The notes beneath the pieces were generated by a model. The model worked only from the letters and a program-made list of their open reading frames with translations, was not told the origin of the DNA and did no database searches. A program made the position numbers and the translations under genes. A stretch of DNA of 8,189 nucleotides from Aureispira sp045105775 (GTDB lineage Bacteria > Bacteroidota > Bacteroidia > Chitinophagales > Saprospiraceae), in assembly GCA_045105775.1 (NCBI GenBank), contig JBGCDW010000111.1:1-8189 (forward strand), in the 5' to 3' direction. Position 1 is the stretch's first letter; every line of letters begins with the position of its first letter. Positions 1 through 6,479 of this stretch are shown one piece after another.

Positions 1-9
1 TTCACATAG

Positions 10-34
10 AAAAACATACACCATGTATTTTTTT
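10..34 (-). terminator. Weak possible terminator downstream of the helicase gene
   Basis: ATAC (16-19) pairs with GTAT (25-28) around a 5-base loop. After one mismatch (C15/T29) the stem continues as A-run 10-14 against T-run 30-34. It lies about 45 bases past the helicase stop codon and gives a T-run on the minus strand. The stem is short and AT-rich, so this is only a candidate. Confidence 0.3.
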
Positions 35-79
35 GCGTGTAAATAAAAAATAATGCTTAATTATTTTAAATGAATAATT

Positions 80-1363
80 TTAAAAATGCTGTTGATAAAA
101 GTCTACAATACGTTCATCTACCAATACATCTTGAGGGCGCAAAGGGCGACGTAATACAATGCCTTCTAGGGTTCTACAGCGACTGAGTGCCACATAAGTC
201 TGCCCAAACTCAAACGCTCCCTTCCCCATATCAATAATGACCCGATCAAAGGTTTTGCCTTGACTTTTGTGAATAGTCATGGCCCAAGCCAAACGCAAGG
301 GATATTGTGTAAAAGTGCCTATTTTTTGTGTTTCGATTTGCAATTGATCATTGAGATTATGACGCACCACTTCCCATTCGTAAGGTTCTACATCAATATA
401 ACCAATAGTACCATTGGGCTGTAGTAAGGCTACTTTGATGCTGTCATGTGTCAGTGCATGGATTTGGCCTACACTGCCGTTTACATAACGCTTTTTAGGA
501 TCGTTCTTTAAGAACATAACCTGTGCCCCTACTTTGAGGTGTAGAGGCGTTTCTGCTGGTAATGTCGTAACAGAACCTGTGATTTTGGCTAAATAAGAAT
601 ACGTTTCTGTGTGCAATGCTGCCAACTTTTCCTCATTGATGGCATCTACCTCTGCATTACGAGCCGAAAGAATAACATAAAAATCCTCATCTTCTAGTTC
701 TGTCTGGTGACGTTCATTCAATTCATTAAATTCTTCTTCGTCAATTCTACGCAAGCGAATGGAGTCTAACAAACGAATAAAGCGTCTATTTTCCTGCCGA
801 TATACTTGTCTCAATTCTATCATTTGAATGTCCAGTTCGCCTGATTGAAACACCTTGGCCGAGAAGAAGTAAGGGCTCTCATAATGTTGATGAAAAAGGA
901 CACGTTCTTCATTAGAGGCAATGACAGGTGGCAATTGGAATAAGTCGCCAAAAAAAATCATCTGTATGCCACCAAAAGGGGCTGGATTCCCTGTATTAAC
1001 CCGTAAAAAAAAATCCATTTGCTCCATCATGTCCGCTCTTACCATAGAAACTTCATCAATAACAATGGCTTGTAGGGCTTGAAACATACGACGGTTTCTT
1101 CTTACTTTAATTTCTTCCTTTTTGAGAGGGCGCGGTGGAAAACCAAAAAAGGAATGAATGGTTTGTCCTTCAACATTGAGTGCTGCAATGCCTGTGGGTG
1201 CCAATACCACCATTTTTTTGCGCGTATGCTGCCGCCAAAAACGCAATAAAGTTGACTTGCCCGTCCCTGCTTTACCTGTTATAAATAAACAATTGTTGGT
1301 ACGCTCCATTTCATGCAGGGCTGCCTTAAAATCTGGGTTGAGATCAATACTATCTTTATTCAC
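80..1363 (-). CDS. PIF1/RecD-like superfamily 1 DNA helicase (AAA family ATPase)
   Basis: Predicted ATP-dependent 5'-3' DNA helicase of the PIF1/RecD2-like SF1B group, cytoplasmic, probably acting in DNA repair or replication. Motifs seen in order: Walker A GKAGTGKST (residues 30-38), motif Ia APTGIAA (55-61), TIHSFF (68-73), Walker B VIDEVSM (101-107), motif III GDLFQLPPV (139-147), a motif IV-like LRQVYRQ (184-190), motif V HKSQGKTFD (365-373) and motif VI YVALSRCR (390-397). All core motifs look intact. The protein is 427 aa and stops soon after motif VI, so it is the helicase core without the C-terminal extension found on some Bacteroidota relatives. The start codon is GTG (1361-1363); no Shine-Dalgarno sequence is evident, as is usual in this phylum. 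It is divergent from the nuclease gene and shows no operon partner in the window. The family call is firm; the exact substrate (forks, G-quadruplexes, R-loops) cannot be read from sequence. Confidence 0.93.
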   Translation of the reverse strand: MNKDSIDLNPDFKAALHEMERTNNCLFITGKAGTGKSTLLRFWRQHTRKKMVVLAPTGIAALNVEGQTIHSFFGFPPRPLKKEEIKVRRNRRMFQALQAIVIDEVSMVRADMMEQMDFFLRVNTGNPAPFGGIQMIFFGDLFQLPPVIASNEERVLFHQHYESPYFFSAKVFQSGELDIQMIELRQVYRQENRRFIRLLDSIRLRRIDEEEFNELNERHQTELEDEDFYVILSARNAEVDAINEEKLAALHTETYSYLAKITGSVTTLPAETPLHLKVGAQVMFLKNDPKKRYVNGSVGQIHALTHDSIKVALLQPNGTIGYIDVEPYEWEVVRHNLNDQLQIETQKIGTFTQYPLRLAWAMTIHKSQGKTFDRVIIDMGKGAFEFGQTYVALSRCRTLEGIVLRRPLRPQDVLVDERIVDFYQQHF

Positions 1364-1564
1364 AGTTGGTGGTTGGTTTTAATAAAATTCCTTTTGTCCA
1401 ACTTACTAAAATTATTTTAGTTGTTATCAAAGGAGCCAAGGAAAACTTAGCAATCTTGAAAGATGCTCAGACTTCCAAAAGTGACAAAAAAGCAATACCT
1501 TACCATACAACTATACGCCTTTTTTGATTTTTTGCTCTCGGTTTGTTCATAAAAACTATCAGTT
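1364..1564. promoter_or_regulatory. Divergent intergenic region (helicase / nuclease)
   Basis: These 201 bases separate the divergent helicase and nuclease start codons, so they should carry promoters for both. I found no exact TAnnTTTG on either strand in a suitable place. The nearest on the plus strand is TCGGTTTG (1538-1545), with one mismatch and no TTTG at the expected distance upstream. The clearest structure is the palindrome at 1405-1421, listed separately. No small ORF or RNA gene is evident. Confidence 0.4.
1405..1421. repeat. Perfect 17-base palindrome, possible operator
   Basis: ACTAAAAT (1405-1412) and ATTTTAGT (1414-1421) are exact reverse complements around one central T. The site lies 41 bases upstream of the helicase GTG and 143 bases upstream of the nuclease ATG. 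A one-base centre cannot form a hairpin loop, so a dimeric protein-binding site is likelier than a terminator. Such a site can arise by chance in AT-rich DNA. Confidence 0.3.
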
Positions 1565-2677
1565 ATGCGCATTTTTTATACTCTTTTATTGGTTGGGATA
1601 TTTCTTTCATTCAATCTCCAAGCACAATATGATCATCAAGATATTTTGCTTGGAGAATCAGGTACCACTTTGCTCACCAATTTGAGACTCGATTACAAAC
1701 CTACTATCATTGTTTCTTATGGTACGGCACGCGATAACATGTTCAGTTATATTTATGAAGAAAATGATACCGTCACTTGTGTCTATACGGGTCTCAAACG
1801 CTATTTGCCATCTAATGCCACAAGCCCTAGAGCAATCATGTTGGATAATAACAGTGCCGTTTCTGTCAATACAGAGCACACTTACCCACAAAGTAAGGCC
1901 TTAAATAGTGCAGGGCGTTCAGATTTGCATCATATTTTCCCGACAAGGGCACTGGCCAACAATGGAAGGAGTACGTTGCCGTTTGGAGAAATTTCAGTTA
2001 ATAATGTCGATAAATGGTACAAAGATGCCATTATGCTTACGGCTCCTCCTGCTGTAGCTGAACAGCCCTTGTACAGCAAACAACAAACAGGGGTTATGTT
2101 TGAGCCAAGAGAAGACCACAAGGGCAATGTTGCTCGTGCTATGTTTTATTTTTATACCATGTATAGAAACGAAGCAGATGGAGCAGATCCCAACTACTTC
2201 AATCAACAAAAAAACATCTTATGCCAGTGGCATTTGGACGATCCTGTAGATAGTATGGAATGGGTGCGTACTTCTAGAATTGCTTTGTTTCAGAACAATC
2301 GAGTTAATCCTTTTGTGATGGATTGCACCTTGCCCCAACGTTGCAACTATTGCACACAAACCTGCTCTCCTCCCAACAGCATTACGCGTCAAGAGGATTT
2401 TGGTTTATTCCTATTTGATAATGCCCCCAACCCTGTAAGTCATACCACCCAATTGAGCTATCAACTACAACGTACACAAGAAATTACTCTACGTATTCAC
2501 AACCATTTGGGACAAGTAGTAAAAATGCTTGTTGTTGCCGAAGAACAAGTGGCTGGATCATACCATTACAGCTTTGATGCCTCCACCTTACCCAGTGGTT
2601 TATATAGTTATAGTATTACCATAGGAAAAGCAGGACGTAGTGCTACTTTTTCCAAAACAATGATTGTATCGCACTAG
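1565..2677 (+). CDS. Secreted endonuclease I family nuclease with T9SS type A sorting domain
   Basis: Predicted extracellular or surface-bound DNase/RNase of the endonuclease I (EndA/Vvn, beta-beta-alpha-metal) family. A signal peptide (residues 1-20, hydrophobic core then LQA before Q21) sends it across the inner membrane. The nuclease domain spans about residues 25-255. It contains NTEHTYPQS (102-110), whose Glu104-His105 pair matches the family's metal ligand and general base; SDLHHIFPT (119-127); the helix GNVARAMFYFYTMY (187-200), where Asn188 probably corresponds to the second metal ligand; and DPVD (226-229) with a following NRVNPFV. Cys254, 260, 263 and 267 form a cysteine-rich linker. 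Residues 280-370 are a T9SS type A sorting domain (DNAPNPVSHTTQLSY, HNHLGQVVK, LPSGLYSYSI), normally removed after outer-membrane passage. A role in scavenging phosphate or nucleotides from environmental or prey DNA is inferred. The gene is monocistronic with a likely terminator after it. Confidence 0.93.
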   Translation: MRIFYTLLLVGIFLSFNLQAQYDHQDILLGESGTTLLTNLRLDYKPTIIVSYGTARDNMFSYIYEENDTVTCVYTGLKRYLPSNATSPRAIMLDNNSAVSVNTEHTYPQSKALNSAGRSDLHHIFPTRALANNGRSTLPFGEISVNNVDKWYKDAIMLTAPPAVAEQPLYSKQQTGVMFEPREDHKGNVARAMFYFYTMYRNEADGADPNYFNQQKNILCQWHLDDPVDSMEWVRTSRIALFQNNRVNPFVMDCTLPQRCNYCTQTCSPPNSITRQEDFGLFLFDNAPNPVSHTTQLSYQLQRTQEITLRIHNHLGQVVKMLVVAEEQVAGSYHYSFDASTLPSGLYSYSITIGKAGRSATFSKTMIVSH

Positions 2678-2691
2678 TATTTTTTATTCCA

Positions 2692-2729
2692 TACAGGCCA
2701 AAAAGATGTTGGCTGTACGCGTCTTTTTT
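2692..2729 (+). terminator. Probable rho-independent terminator of the nuclease gene
   Basis: A-run plus GATG (2700-2708) pairs with CGTC plus T-run (2720-2728), a 9-bp stem with one G-U pair, ending in six T (2724-2729). A competing fold pairs ACAG(G)CCA (2693-2700) with TGGCTGT (2710-2716). It starts about 15-20 bases after the nuclease stop and ends 21 bases before the next ATG, so the lipoprotein gene has very little room for its own promoter unless that overlaps this hairpin. Confidence 0.5.
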
Positions 2730-2750
2730 CATTAGAACTTCCTAACTTTT

Positions 2751-3287
2751 ATGCAACGTTTATTTTTATTGACCAGTAGTTGTTTCTTTTTGTTGATGCT
2801 TGTAATTGCTTGTAGTAGTAACAGTTCTGAGAGTGCTTTTCCAAAACAATTACCTGTAGATGAACGCGCCAAAAAGCAACAACAGGAAGCATTGGCTTAT
2901 AAGAAAGAAGCGGCTTTTAAGGAATGGGCGGCACATCGTCAAACCATTGAAGCCCTACTAGAGACTAGTGGTTATTACACCACAAAAGACGGCAATAGCA
3001 TTGCCGTCAAAGAATACACCACGTACTATCTGGAGGAAGATAAAACTACTCCTATCAAAACGCGTTATACGTACAATACGGGTTCGTTTGACATCCTCTA
3101 CTGGCTGCCCGAAAAACAAGTTTGGTTGGAACGAGATGGCTATGACTTTCTGATACAGAACAATCAAATTGTACGAACGATGCGTAGCGACGAAGAGGCC
3201 GAAGCTACTTCTATAGAACGCAAAGAAGCCTTAAAAATAGTGGCTAGGGCCCGTGAAGAAATGGCTCCTATTGCTTATACTTTATAA
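2751..3287 (+). CDS. Small predicted lipoprotein of unknown function
   Basis: I do not recognise this 178-aa protein. Its N-terminus is a lipoprotein signal: MQRLF, a hydrophobic stretch (residues 4-20) and the lipobox VIAC with Cys21 as the lipidation site, followed by a Ser-rich tether (SSNSSES). Residues 35-70 are charged and Lys/Gln/Glu/Ala-rich, probably helical. Residues 73-145 are rich in Tyr, Thr and aromatic residues (GYYTTKDG, EYTTYYLEED, RYTYNTGSFDILYWLP, VWLERDGYDFLI), which suggests a small beta-rich domain. Residues 146-172 look like another charged helix. It is the first gene of a tight plus-strand cluster with mqnD and the YigZ-like gene, 14 bases upstream of mqnD. That spacing suggests co-transcription, but no functional link to menaquinone synthesis can be shown from sequence. 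It probably sits in the periplasm, anchored to the inner or outer membrane. Confidence 0.8.
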   Translation: MQRLFLLTSSCFFLLMLVIACSSNSSESAFPKQLPVDERAKKQQQEALAYKKEAAFKEWAAHRQTIEALLETSGYYTTKDGNSIAVKEYTTYYLEEDKTTPIKTRYTYNTGSFDILYWLPEKQVWLERDGYDFLIQNNQIVRTMRSDEEAEATSIERKEALKIVARAREEMAPIAYTL

Positions 3288-3301
3288 TTTAATTCCTATT
3301 T

Positions 3302-4144
3302 ATGCCTGTTCTAACACTTGGTTTTTCACCTTGTCCTAATGATACGTTTATTTTTGATGCACTTATTCATGAGAAGATTGATACAGAGGGCTTATACTTT
3401 GAAGTGCAGTTGGGTGATGTGGAGCAACTCAATCAAAAAGCTTTTCGACAAGAATTGGACATCACTAAGTTGAGTTATCATGCTTACGCGCATTTATTGC
3501 CCCATTACGCGCTACTCAATAGCGGTTCGGCTTTGGGTAATAATTGTGGCCCCTTGCTCATTGCAAAGACTAATTTAAATACAGCCAATTTATCCAATAT
3601 CTCTATTGCAATTCCTGGGCAGTATACCACTGCTAACTTTTTATTGAGCTTGGCTTTTCCTGAAGCACAACAAAAAAAGGAATTGCTCTTTTCGGACATT
3701 GAGCAAGCTGTACTAGAGGAACAAGTAGATGCTGGATTGATTATTCATGAAAATAGATTCACCTATCAAGACAAGGGGCTTGTCAAACTCCTAGATTTGG
3801 GAGAATGGTGGGAAAACAATACTAGACTTCCCATCCCCTTGGGAGGAATTGTGGTCAAGCGCGAACATCCTATAGCGTTGCAACAACGGATAGATCGGGT
3901 ACTGAGACGAAGTATTGAATATGCTTTTGCAAATCCTGATAGTTCACTCCCCTATGTACGCCTGCACGCCCAAGAAATGGATACGGCTGTTATGAAACAG
4001 CATATAGCATTGTATGTCAATGACTATTCTGTAGACTTGGGTGCCAAGGGCAGAGCGGCTGTACAATATCTGTTTGATACCGCTATTGCTGGTGGTATCA
4101 TTGCTCCTACTAATGCGTCTATTTTTGTTCCGCCGTCTGCCTAA
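3302..4144 (+). CDS. mqnD: 1,4-dihydroxy-6-naphthoate synthase (menaquinone, futalosine pathway)
   Basis: Predicted MqnD, the enzyme that turns cyclic de-hypoxanthine futalosine into 1,4-dihydroxy-6-naphthoate in the alternative (futalosine) route to menaquinone; cytoplasmic, with a periplasmic-binding-protein-like two-lobed fold. Family motifs seen: SPCPNDTFIFDAL (residues 9-21), DITKLSYHAY (53-62), a NNCGPLL segment (80-86), AIPGQYTTANFLL (103-115) and AGLIIHENRFTY (144-155). His149 in the last motif corresponds in place to the catalytic His described for the Thermus enzyme. The 280-aa length is normal for the family. No mqnA, mqnB, mqnC or mqnE neighbour is in the window, so the pathway genes are dispersed here. 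The ATG lies 14 bases after the lipoprotein stop, and the next gene starts 12 bases after its own stop, consistent with one operon. Confidence 0.94.
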   Translation: MPVLTLGFSPCPNDTFIFDALIHEKIDTEGLYFEVQLGDVEQLNQKAFRQELDITKLSYHAYAHLLPHYALLNSGSALGNNCGPLLIAKTNLNTANLSNISIAIPGQYTTANFLLSLAFPEAQQKKELLFSDIEQAVLEEQVDAGLIIHENRFTYQDKGLVKLLDLGEWWENNTRLPIPLGGIVVKREHPIALQQRIDRVLRRSIEYAFANPDSSLPYVRLHAQEMDTAVMKQHIALYVNDYSVDLGAKGRAAVQYLFDTAIAGGIIAPTNASIFVPPSA

Positions 4145-4156
4145 CTTCGCTACTTT

Positions 4157-4762
4157 ATGGCTACTGATACTTACCAAACCATTGCTGCTCCTGCCGAGGG
4201 TTTTTACAAAGAAAAAGGCAGTAAGTTTATCGCTTATGTTTACGAAGTGGACTCCGAAGAGACAGTACGAACCTGTCTAGAGGAGGTACAAAAATTGCAC
4301 AACAAAGCACGCCACTATTGTTACGCCTATAGAATTGGTAAAGATGGCAATCGTTTTCGTGCCAATGATGATGGGGAGCCATCAGGCACGGCTGGCCGGC
4401 CTATTTTGGGACAAATAGATAGCTTTGGATTGACAAATTTACTGGCGGTAGTGGTTCGTTATTTTGGAGGCACCAAACTGGGCACTTCTGGCCTCAAACG
4501 TTCTTATAAAACAGCTACACAAGATGCGCTAGAACAAGCAACTATAATAGAACGAATTGTAGTATCTAGCTATCAAGTGGTCTTTGATTATGTGGCCACA
4601 AGTGCCGTTATGAATTTTATCAAACAAGAGGGTTTTGCCATCAAAAGCATGGATTATCAAGAAAAAACAACGCTTTTGGTGCAAGTACGCCAAAGTGAAG
4701 CACAGCGATTTGAGACTACTCTGAATAAAATTATTGGAGTAAAGGTAGAGGAAGTGCGTTAG
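4157..4762 (+). CDS. YigZ/IMPACT family protein (UPF0029)
   Basis: A 201-aa member of the YigZ/IMPACT family. The N-terminal UPF0029 domain (about residues 10-125) shows KGSKFIAYVY (20-29), ARHYCYAYRIG (51-61), the signature DDGEPSGTAGRPIL (71-84) and VVVRYFGGTKLGTSGL (98-113). The C-terminal ferredoxin-like DUF1949 domain covers about residues 135-200. Eukaryotic IMPACT regulates the kinase GCN2, and the fold resembles ribosome- and nucleic acid-binding domains. The biochemical role of bacterial members is poorly defined, so no reaction is assigned. Motifs and length are complete. It is the last gene of the lipoprotein-mqnD cluster. Its stop is only 5 bases from the stop of the convergent ABC ATPase gene, and no convincing terminator separates them. 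Confidence 0.93.
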   Translation: MATDTYQTIAAPAEGFYKEKGSKFIAYVYEVDSEETVRTCLEEVQKLHNKARHYCYAYRIGKDGNRFRANDDGEPSGTAGRPILGQIDSFGLTNLLAVVVRYFGGTKLGTSGLKRSYKTATQDALEQATIIERIVVSSYQVVFDYVATSAVMNFIKQEGFAIKSMDYQEKTTLLVQVRQSEAQRFETTLNKIIGVKVEEVR

Positions 4763-4767
4763 TGGTC

Positions 4768-5409
4768 TTAGACCTTTATTTTCTCCAACAAAATCTGCTG
4801 CTCAAACAATTCCTTGAGACGGCCATCATGGGTTACAATCAACAAGGTAGCCTTATAGGCTTTGCTTTGTTCTAATAATAATTGTACCACCTCCTGACAA
4901 TTGTCGTCATCCAAACTAGAAGTAGGCTCATCAGCCAAAATCAATACAGGATCATTGACCAAGGCGCGGGCAATCGCCACTCGTTGTTGCTCTCCCAAAC
5001 TAAGATTTTGGGGTTTCGCTTGGAGTTTATCACCTAAGTTAAGCCGTTCTAGCAGACCTTTGACCTTGTTGCGATCTTGCTGCGATCCCGCCAAGTACTG
5101 CGCGGTTAATAAATTTTCTTCTACAGTAAGGGCTTTGATAAGGTGCGATTGCTGAAAAATAATTCCAATATTTTGACCTCTGAACTGATCCAATTGCTCT
5201 CCTTTCAGACCTGATAATGCTTGGTTATTGATAACAATCTGTCCTGATTTGGGCGACATCAATCCTCCCAATAAATGCAACAAAGTAGTTTTGCCACAGC
5301 CTGACTGCCCCAATATCAACCAATGGCTACCTTGCTCGCAGTGCAAGTTGGGAAAGTTGAATGCTTGTTGCTGGTTGTACTGAAAGGTAAGTTCGTTGGT
5401 CTGTATCAT
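4768..5409 (-). CDS. ABC transporter ATP-binding protein, LolD/MacB-like
   Basis: ATPase subunit of an ABC system resembling LolD, MacB and FtsE, which energise lipoprotein release, efflux or mechanotransmission at the inner membrane. From the chosen ATG (5407-5409) the protein is 213 aa. It has Walker A GQSGCGKTT (34-42), Q-loop FQQSHL (85-90), signature LSLGEQQR (136-143), Walker B VLILADEP (155-162, catalytic Glu161), D-loop SSLD (164-167) and H-loop THD with His194. All catalytic elements are present; the signature has Leu where canonical proteins have the first Gly. The reading frame also runs upstream to a TTG at 5451, but those 14 codons precede the family's usual N-terminus (IQTNELTFQY) and overlap a promoter-like TATTTTTG, so the ATG is preferred. 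No permease gene lies beside it, so it is an orphan ATPase here and its substrate is unknown. Confidence 0.92.
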   Translation of the reverse strand: MIQTNELTFQYNQQQAFNFPNLHCEQGSHWLILGQSGCGKTTLLHLLGGLMSPKSGQIVINNQALSGLKGEQLDQFRGQNIGIIFQQSHLIKALTVEENLLTAQYLAGSQQDRNKVKGLLERLNLGDKLQAKPQNLSLGEQQRVAIARALVNDPVLILADEPTSSLDDDNCQEVVQLLLEQSKAYKATLLIVTHDGRLKELFEQQILLEKIKV

Positions 5410-5440
5410 AAGCCGTTTATTATTTTGTTTGTGGGAAAGA

Positions 5441-5448
5441 CAAAAATA
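5441..5448 (-). promoter_or_regulatory. Candidate -7 promoter element for the ABC ATPase gene
   Basis: On the minus strand these bases read TATTTTTG, an exact fit to the Bacteroidota -7 consensus TAnnTTTG, 31 bases before the preferred ATG at 5409. No TTTG is seen at the expected distance upstream; the nearest TTG is about 23 bases away inside the preceding terminator hairpin. The motif can occur by chance in AT-rich DNA. Confidence 0.4.
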
Positions 5449-5449
5449 C

Positions 5450-5480
5450 AAAAAAGGAGTTGCCTTATGGACAACTCCTT
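5450..5480 (-). terminator. Rho-independent terminator of the downstream GAF gene
   Basis: AAGGAGTTG (5454-5462) pairs perfectly with CAACTCCTT (5472-5480). The stem is extended by CC/GG (5463-5464 with 5469-5470, A5471 bulged) around a TTAT loop. On the minus strand the hairpin runs into six T (5455-5450), the correct orientation for ending the GAF gene whose stop is 53 bases upstream. Its core GAGTTGCC (5457-5464) recurs exactly 1052 bases away in the terminator of the paralogous gene. It directly abuts the candidate promoter of the ABC ATPase gene. Confidence 0.82.
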
Positions 5481-5532
5481 CTATAAATTTTAGAAGTCTA
5501 TAATCAAGAAATAGAACAAATAAACACTCTAG

Positions 5533-6273
5533 TTACTTGTTTTTAAAGTTTTTACTGAGAATATTACTCATCAAATAAGCAAAATTCTCTTCATCTCGTG
5601 TCCATTTGCGTTTGGGGCCTGTATGCTCGTGGCAAATTACACCAACCAGTTTACTGTCTACAAAAATAGGCACATCTAGCATAGAGTTGATCCCGTTAGG
5701 TTTGAGGTAGGATTCTGAAAATTCAGCGGTTCCAAAATGAGTGTGTGCATCTTCTGCTGCTAGTGTTAGATTATTAGATATAGTTTTGAAATAATTGGGA
5801 AAATCTTTTTGCAATAAGGCAAATCCTTGGGAATGCAATTCTTTATCTTTTTCATACAAATTCATGCACTCAATTCCTGAAGCATCATCGTTGTACAACC
5901 AAATACTCGCACGACTTACTTGTAGTGTTTCTGCCAATACAGTAGTGATTTGTTGAGCAGCTAATTCTAATGAATCACTCTCCAATTGTGCCAAAATTAC
6001 ATCTGAAAAAGCTTGGATATAACCTCGTAATATTTTTACAGTATCTAAGGCCGTGTATTCCACAGTTTTCTCTAATTTCTCCTCTTTACTTTTACCAAAC
6101 TCTTGACTTACGATTTCAAAGTACTTTTGTATCTTTTGAAGATTTTCTAAAGAGTCTTCCATGCTTTTAGCCTGAATTGAAGAACTTTTAGACAGTGCTG
6201 CTAATCTAATCTTAGCAGGTAATCCTCCAATCTGATCCGCTTTCCTAAAATAATCTAATAGTTTATCGCCCAT
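5533..6273 (-). CDS. Stand-alone GAF-domain protein, downstream copy of a tandem pair
   Basis: A 246-aa soluble protein with no signal peptide or membrane segment. Residues 1-60 are probably helical (LLDYFRKADQIGGLPAKIRL, then SSSIQAKSMEDSLENLQKIQ); residues 61-70 form a variable charged linker; residues 75-97 give another likely helix (ILRGYIQAFSDVILAQL). The GAF domain spans about residues 98-243, with RASIWLYNDD (121-130), SMLDVPIF (197-204), VGVICHEHTGPKRKWT (210-225) and the closing helix DEENFAYLMSNILS (227-240). GAF domains bind small molecules or mediate dimerisation. No kinase, cyclase, phosphodiesterase, receiver or DNA-binding output is present, so it probably acts through a partner. 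The ligand is unknown; Cys214 and His215/His217 in the conserved CHEH motif are possible ligand- or redox-sensing residues, which is speculative. It has its own terminator. The ATG at 6271-6273 is supported by the matching start of the paralogue. Confidence 0.88.
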   Translation of the reverse strand: MGDKLLDYFRKADQIGGLPAKIRLAALSKSSSIQAKSMEDSLENLQKIQKYFEIVSQEFGKSKEEKLEKTVEYTALDTVKILRGYIQAFSDVILAQLESDSLELAAQQITTVLAETLQVSRASIWLYNDDASGIECMNLYEKDKELHSQGFALLQKDFPNYFKTISNNLTLAAEDAHTHFGTAEFSESYLKPNGINSMLDVPIFVDSKLVGVICHEHTGPKRKWTRDEENFAYLMSNILSKNFKNK

Positions 6274-6341
6274 TTCTATTTTTATTTAAATTTAACAAAT
6301 AAATCACAACCTAATAAAATTAATTTAATCTCTCTATAAAT

Positions 6342-6354
6342 ATAAAACAATATA
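6342..6354 (-). promoter_or_regulatory. Conserved upstream block of the GAF genes (copy 1)
   Basis: The minus strand reads TATATTGTTTTAT, ending 69 bases upstream of the GAF start at 6273. The identical 13 bases occur upstream of the paralogue (7493-7505). Conservation inside otherwise diverged AT-rich DNA suggests a promoter or regulator site. It only partly resembles the TAnnTTTG element. Confidence 0.4.
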
Positions 6355-6479
6355 CATGAATTAGCACTGGTAAAATATTTTTGGCAAAAAATAACACCTC
6401 ATATTAGACTATGAAAAATATTTTTTGGAGTATTTACACACTGAAGTGGTTTAAAAACACTAGGGTAAGCCATTTATTT

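Noticed and set aside
59..79. AATTATT/AATAATT inverted repeat next to the helicase stop
   Set aside because: Entirely A/T pairs with no clear T-run; expected by chance in such AT-rich DNA.
1158..1382. Plus-strand ORF of 74 aa opposite the helicase start
   Set aside because: It is antisense to the conserved Walker A and Ia region of the helicase and has no protein-like features of its own.
1658..2209. Several overlapping ORFs in other frames within the nuclease gene
   Set aside because: They are shadows of a well-conserved gene with no recognisable domains.
4041..4280. Plus-strand ORF spanning the mqnD/YigZ junction
   Set aside because: It overlaps the ends of two firmly identified genes in another frame; its leucine-rich stretch is a frame artefact.
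4764..4774. GGTCT-T-AGACC palindrome between convergent stop codons as a terminator
   Set aside because: It allows only a 4-bp stem with a 3-base loop, and it overlaps the ATPase stop codon; too weak to call.
5410..5451. Upstream TTG start for the ABC ATPase
   Set aside because: It adds 14 residues not expected for the family, uses TTG although an ATG sits at the family's usual N-terminus, and overlaps a promoter-like element.
6376..6383. Plus-strand TATTTTTG resembling a -7 promoter element
   Set aside because: It faces away from both GAF genes with no plus-strand gene downstream; likely chance in AT-rich sequence.
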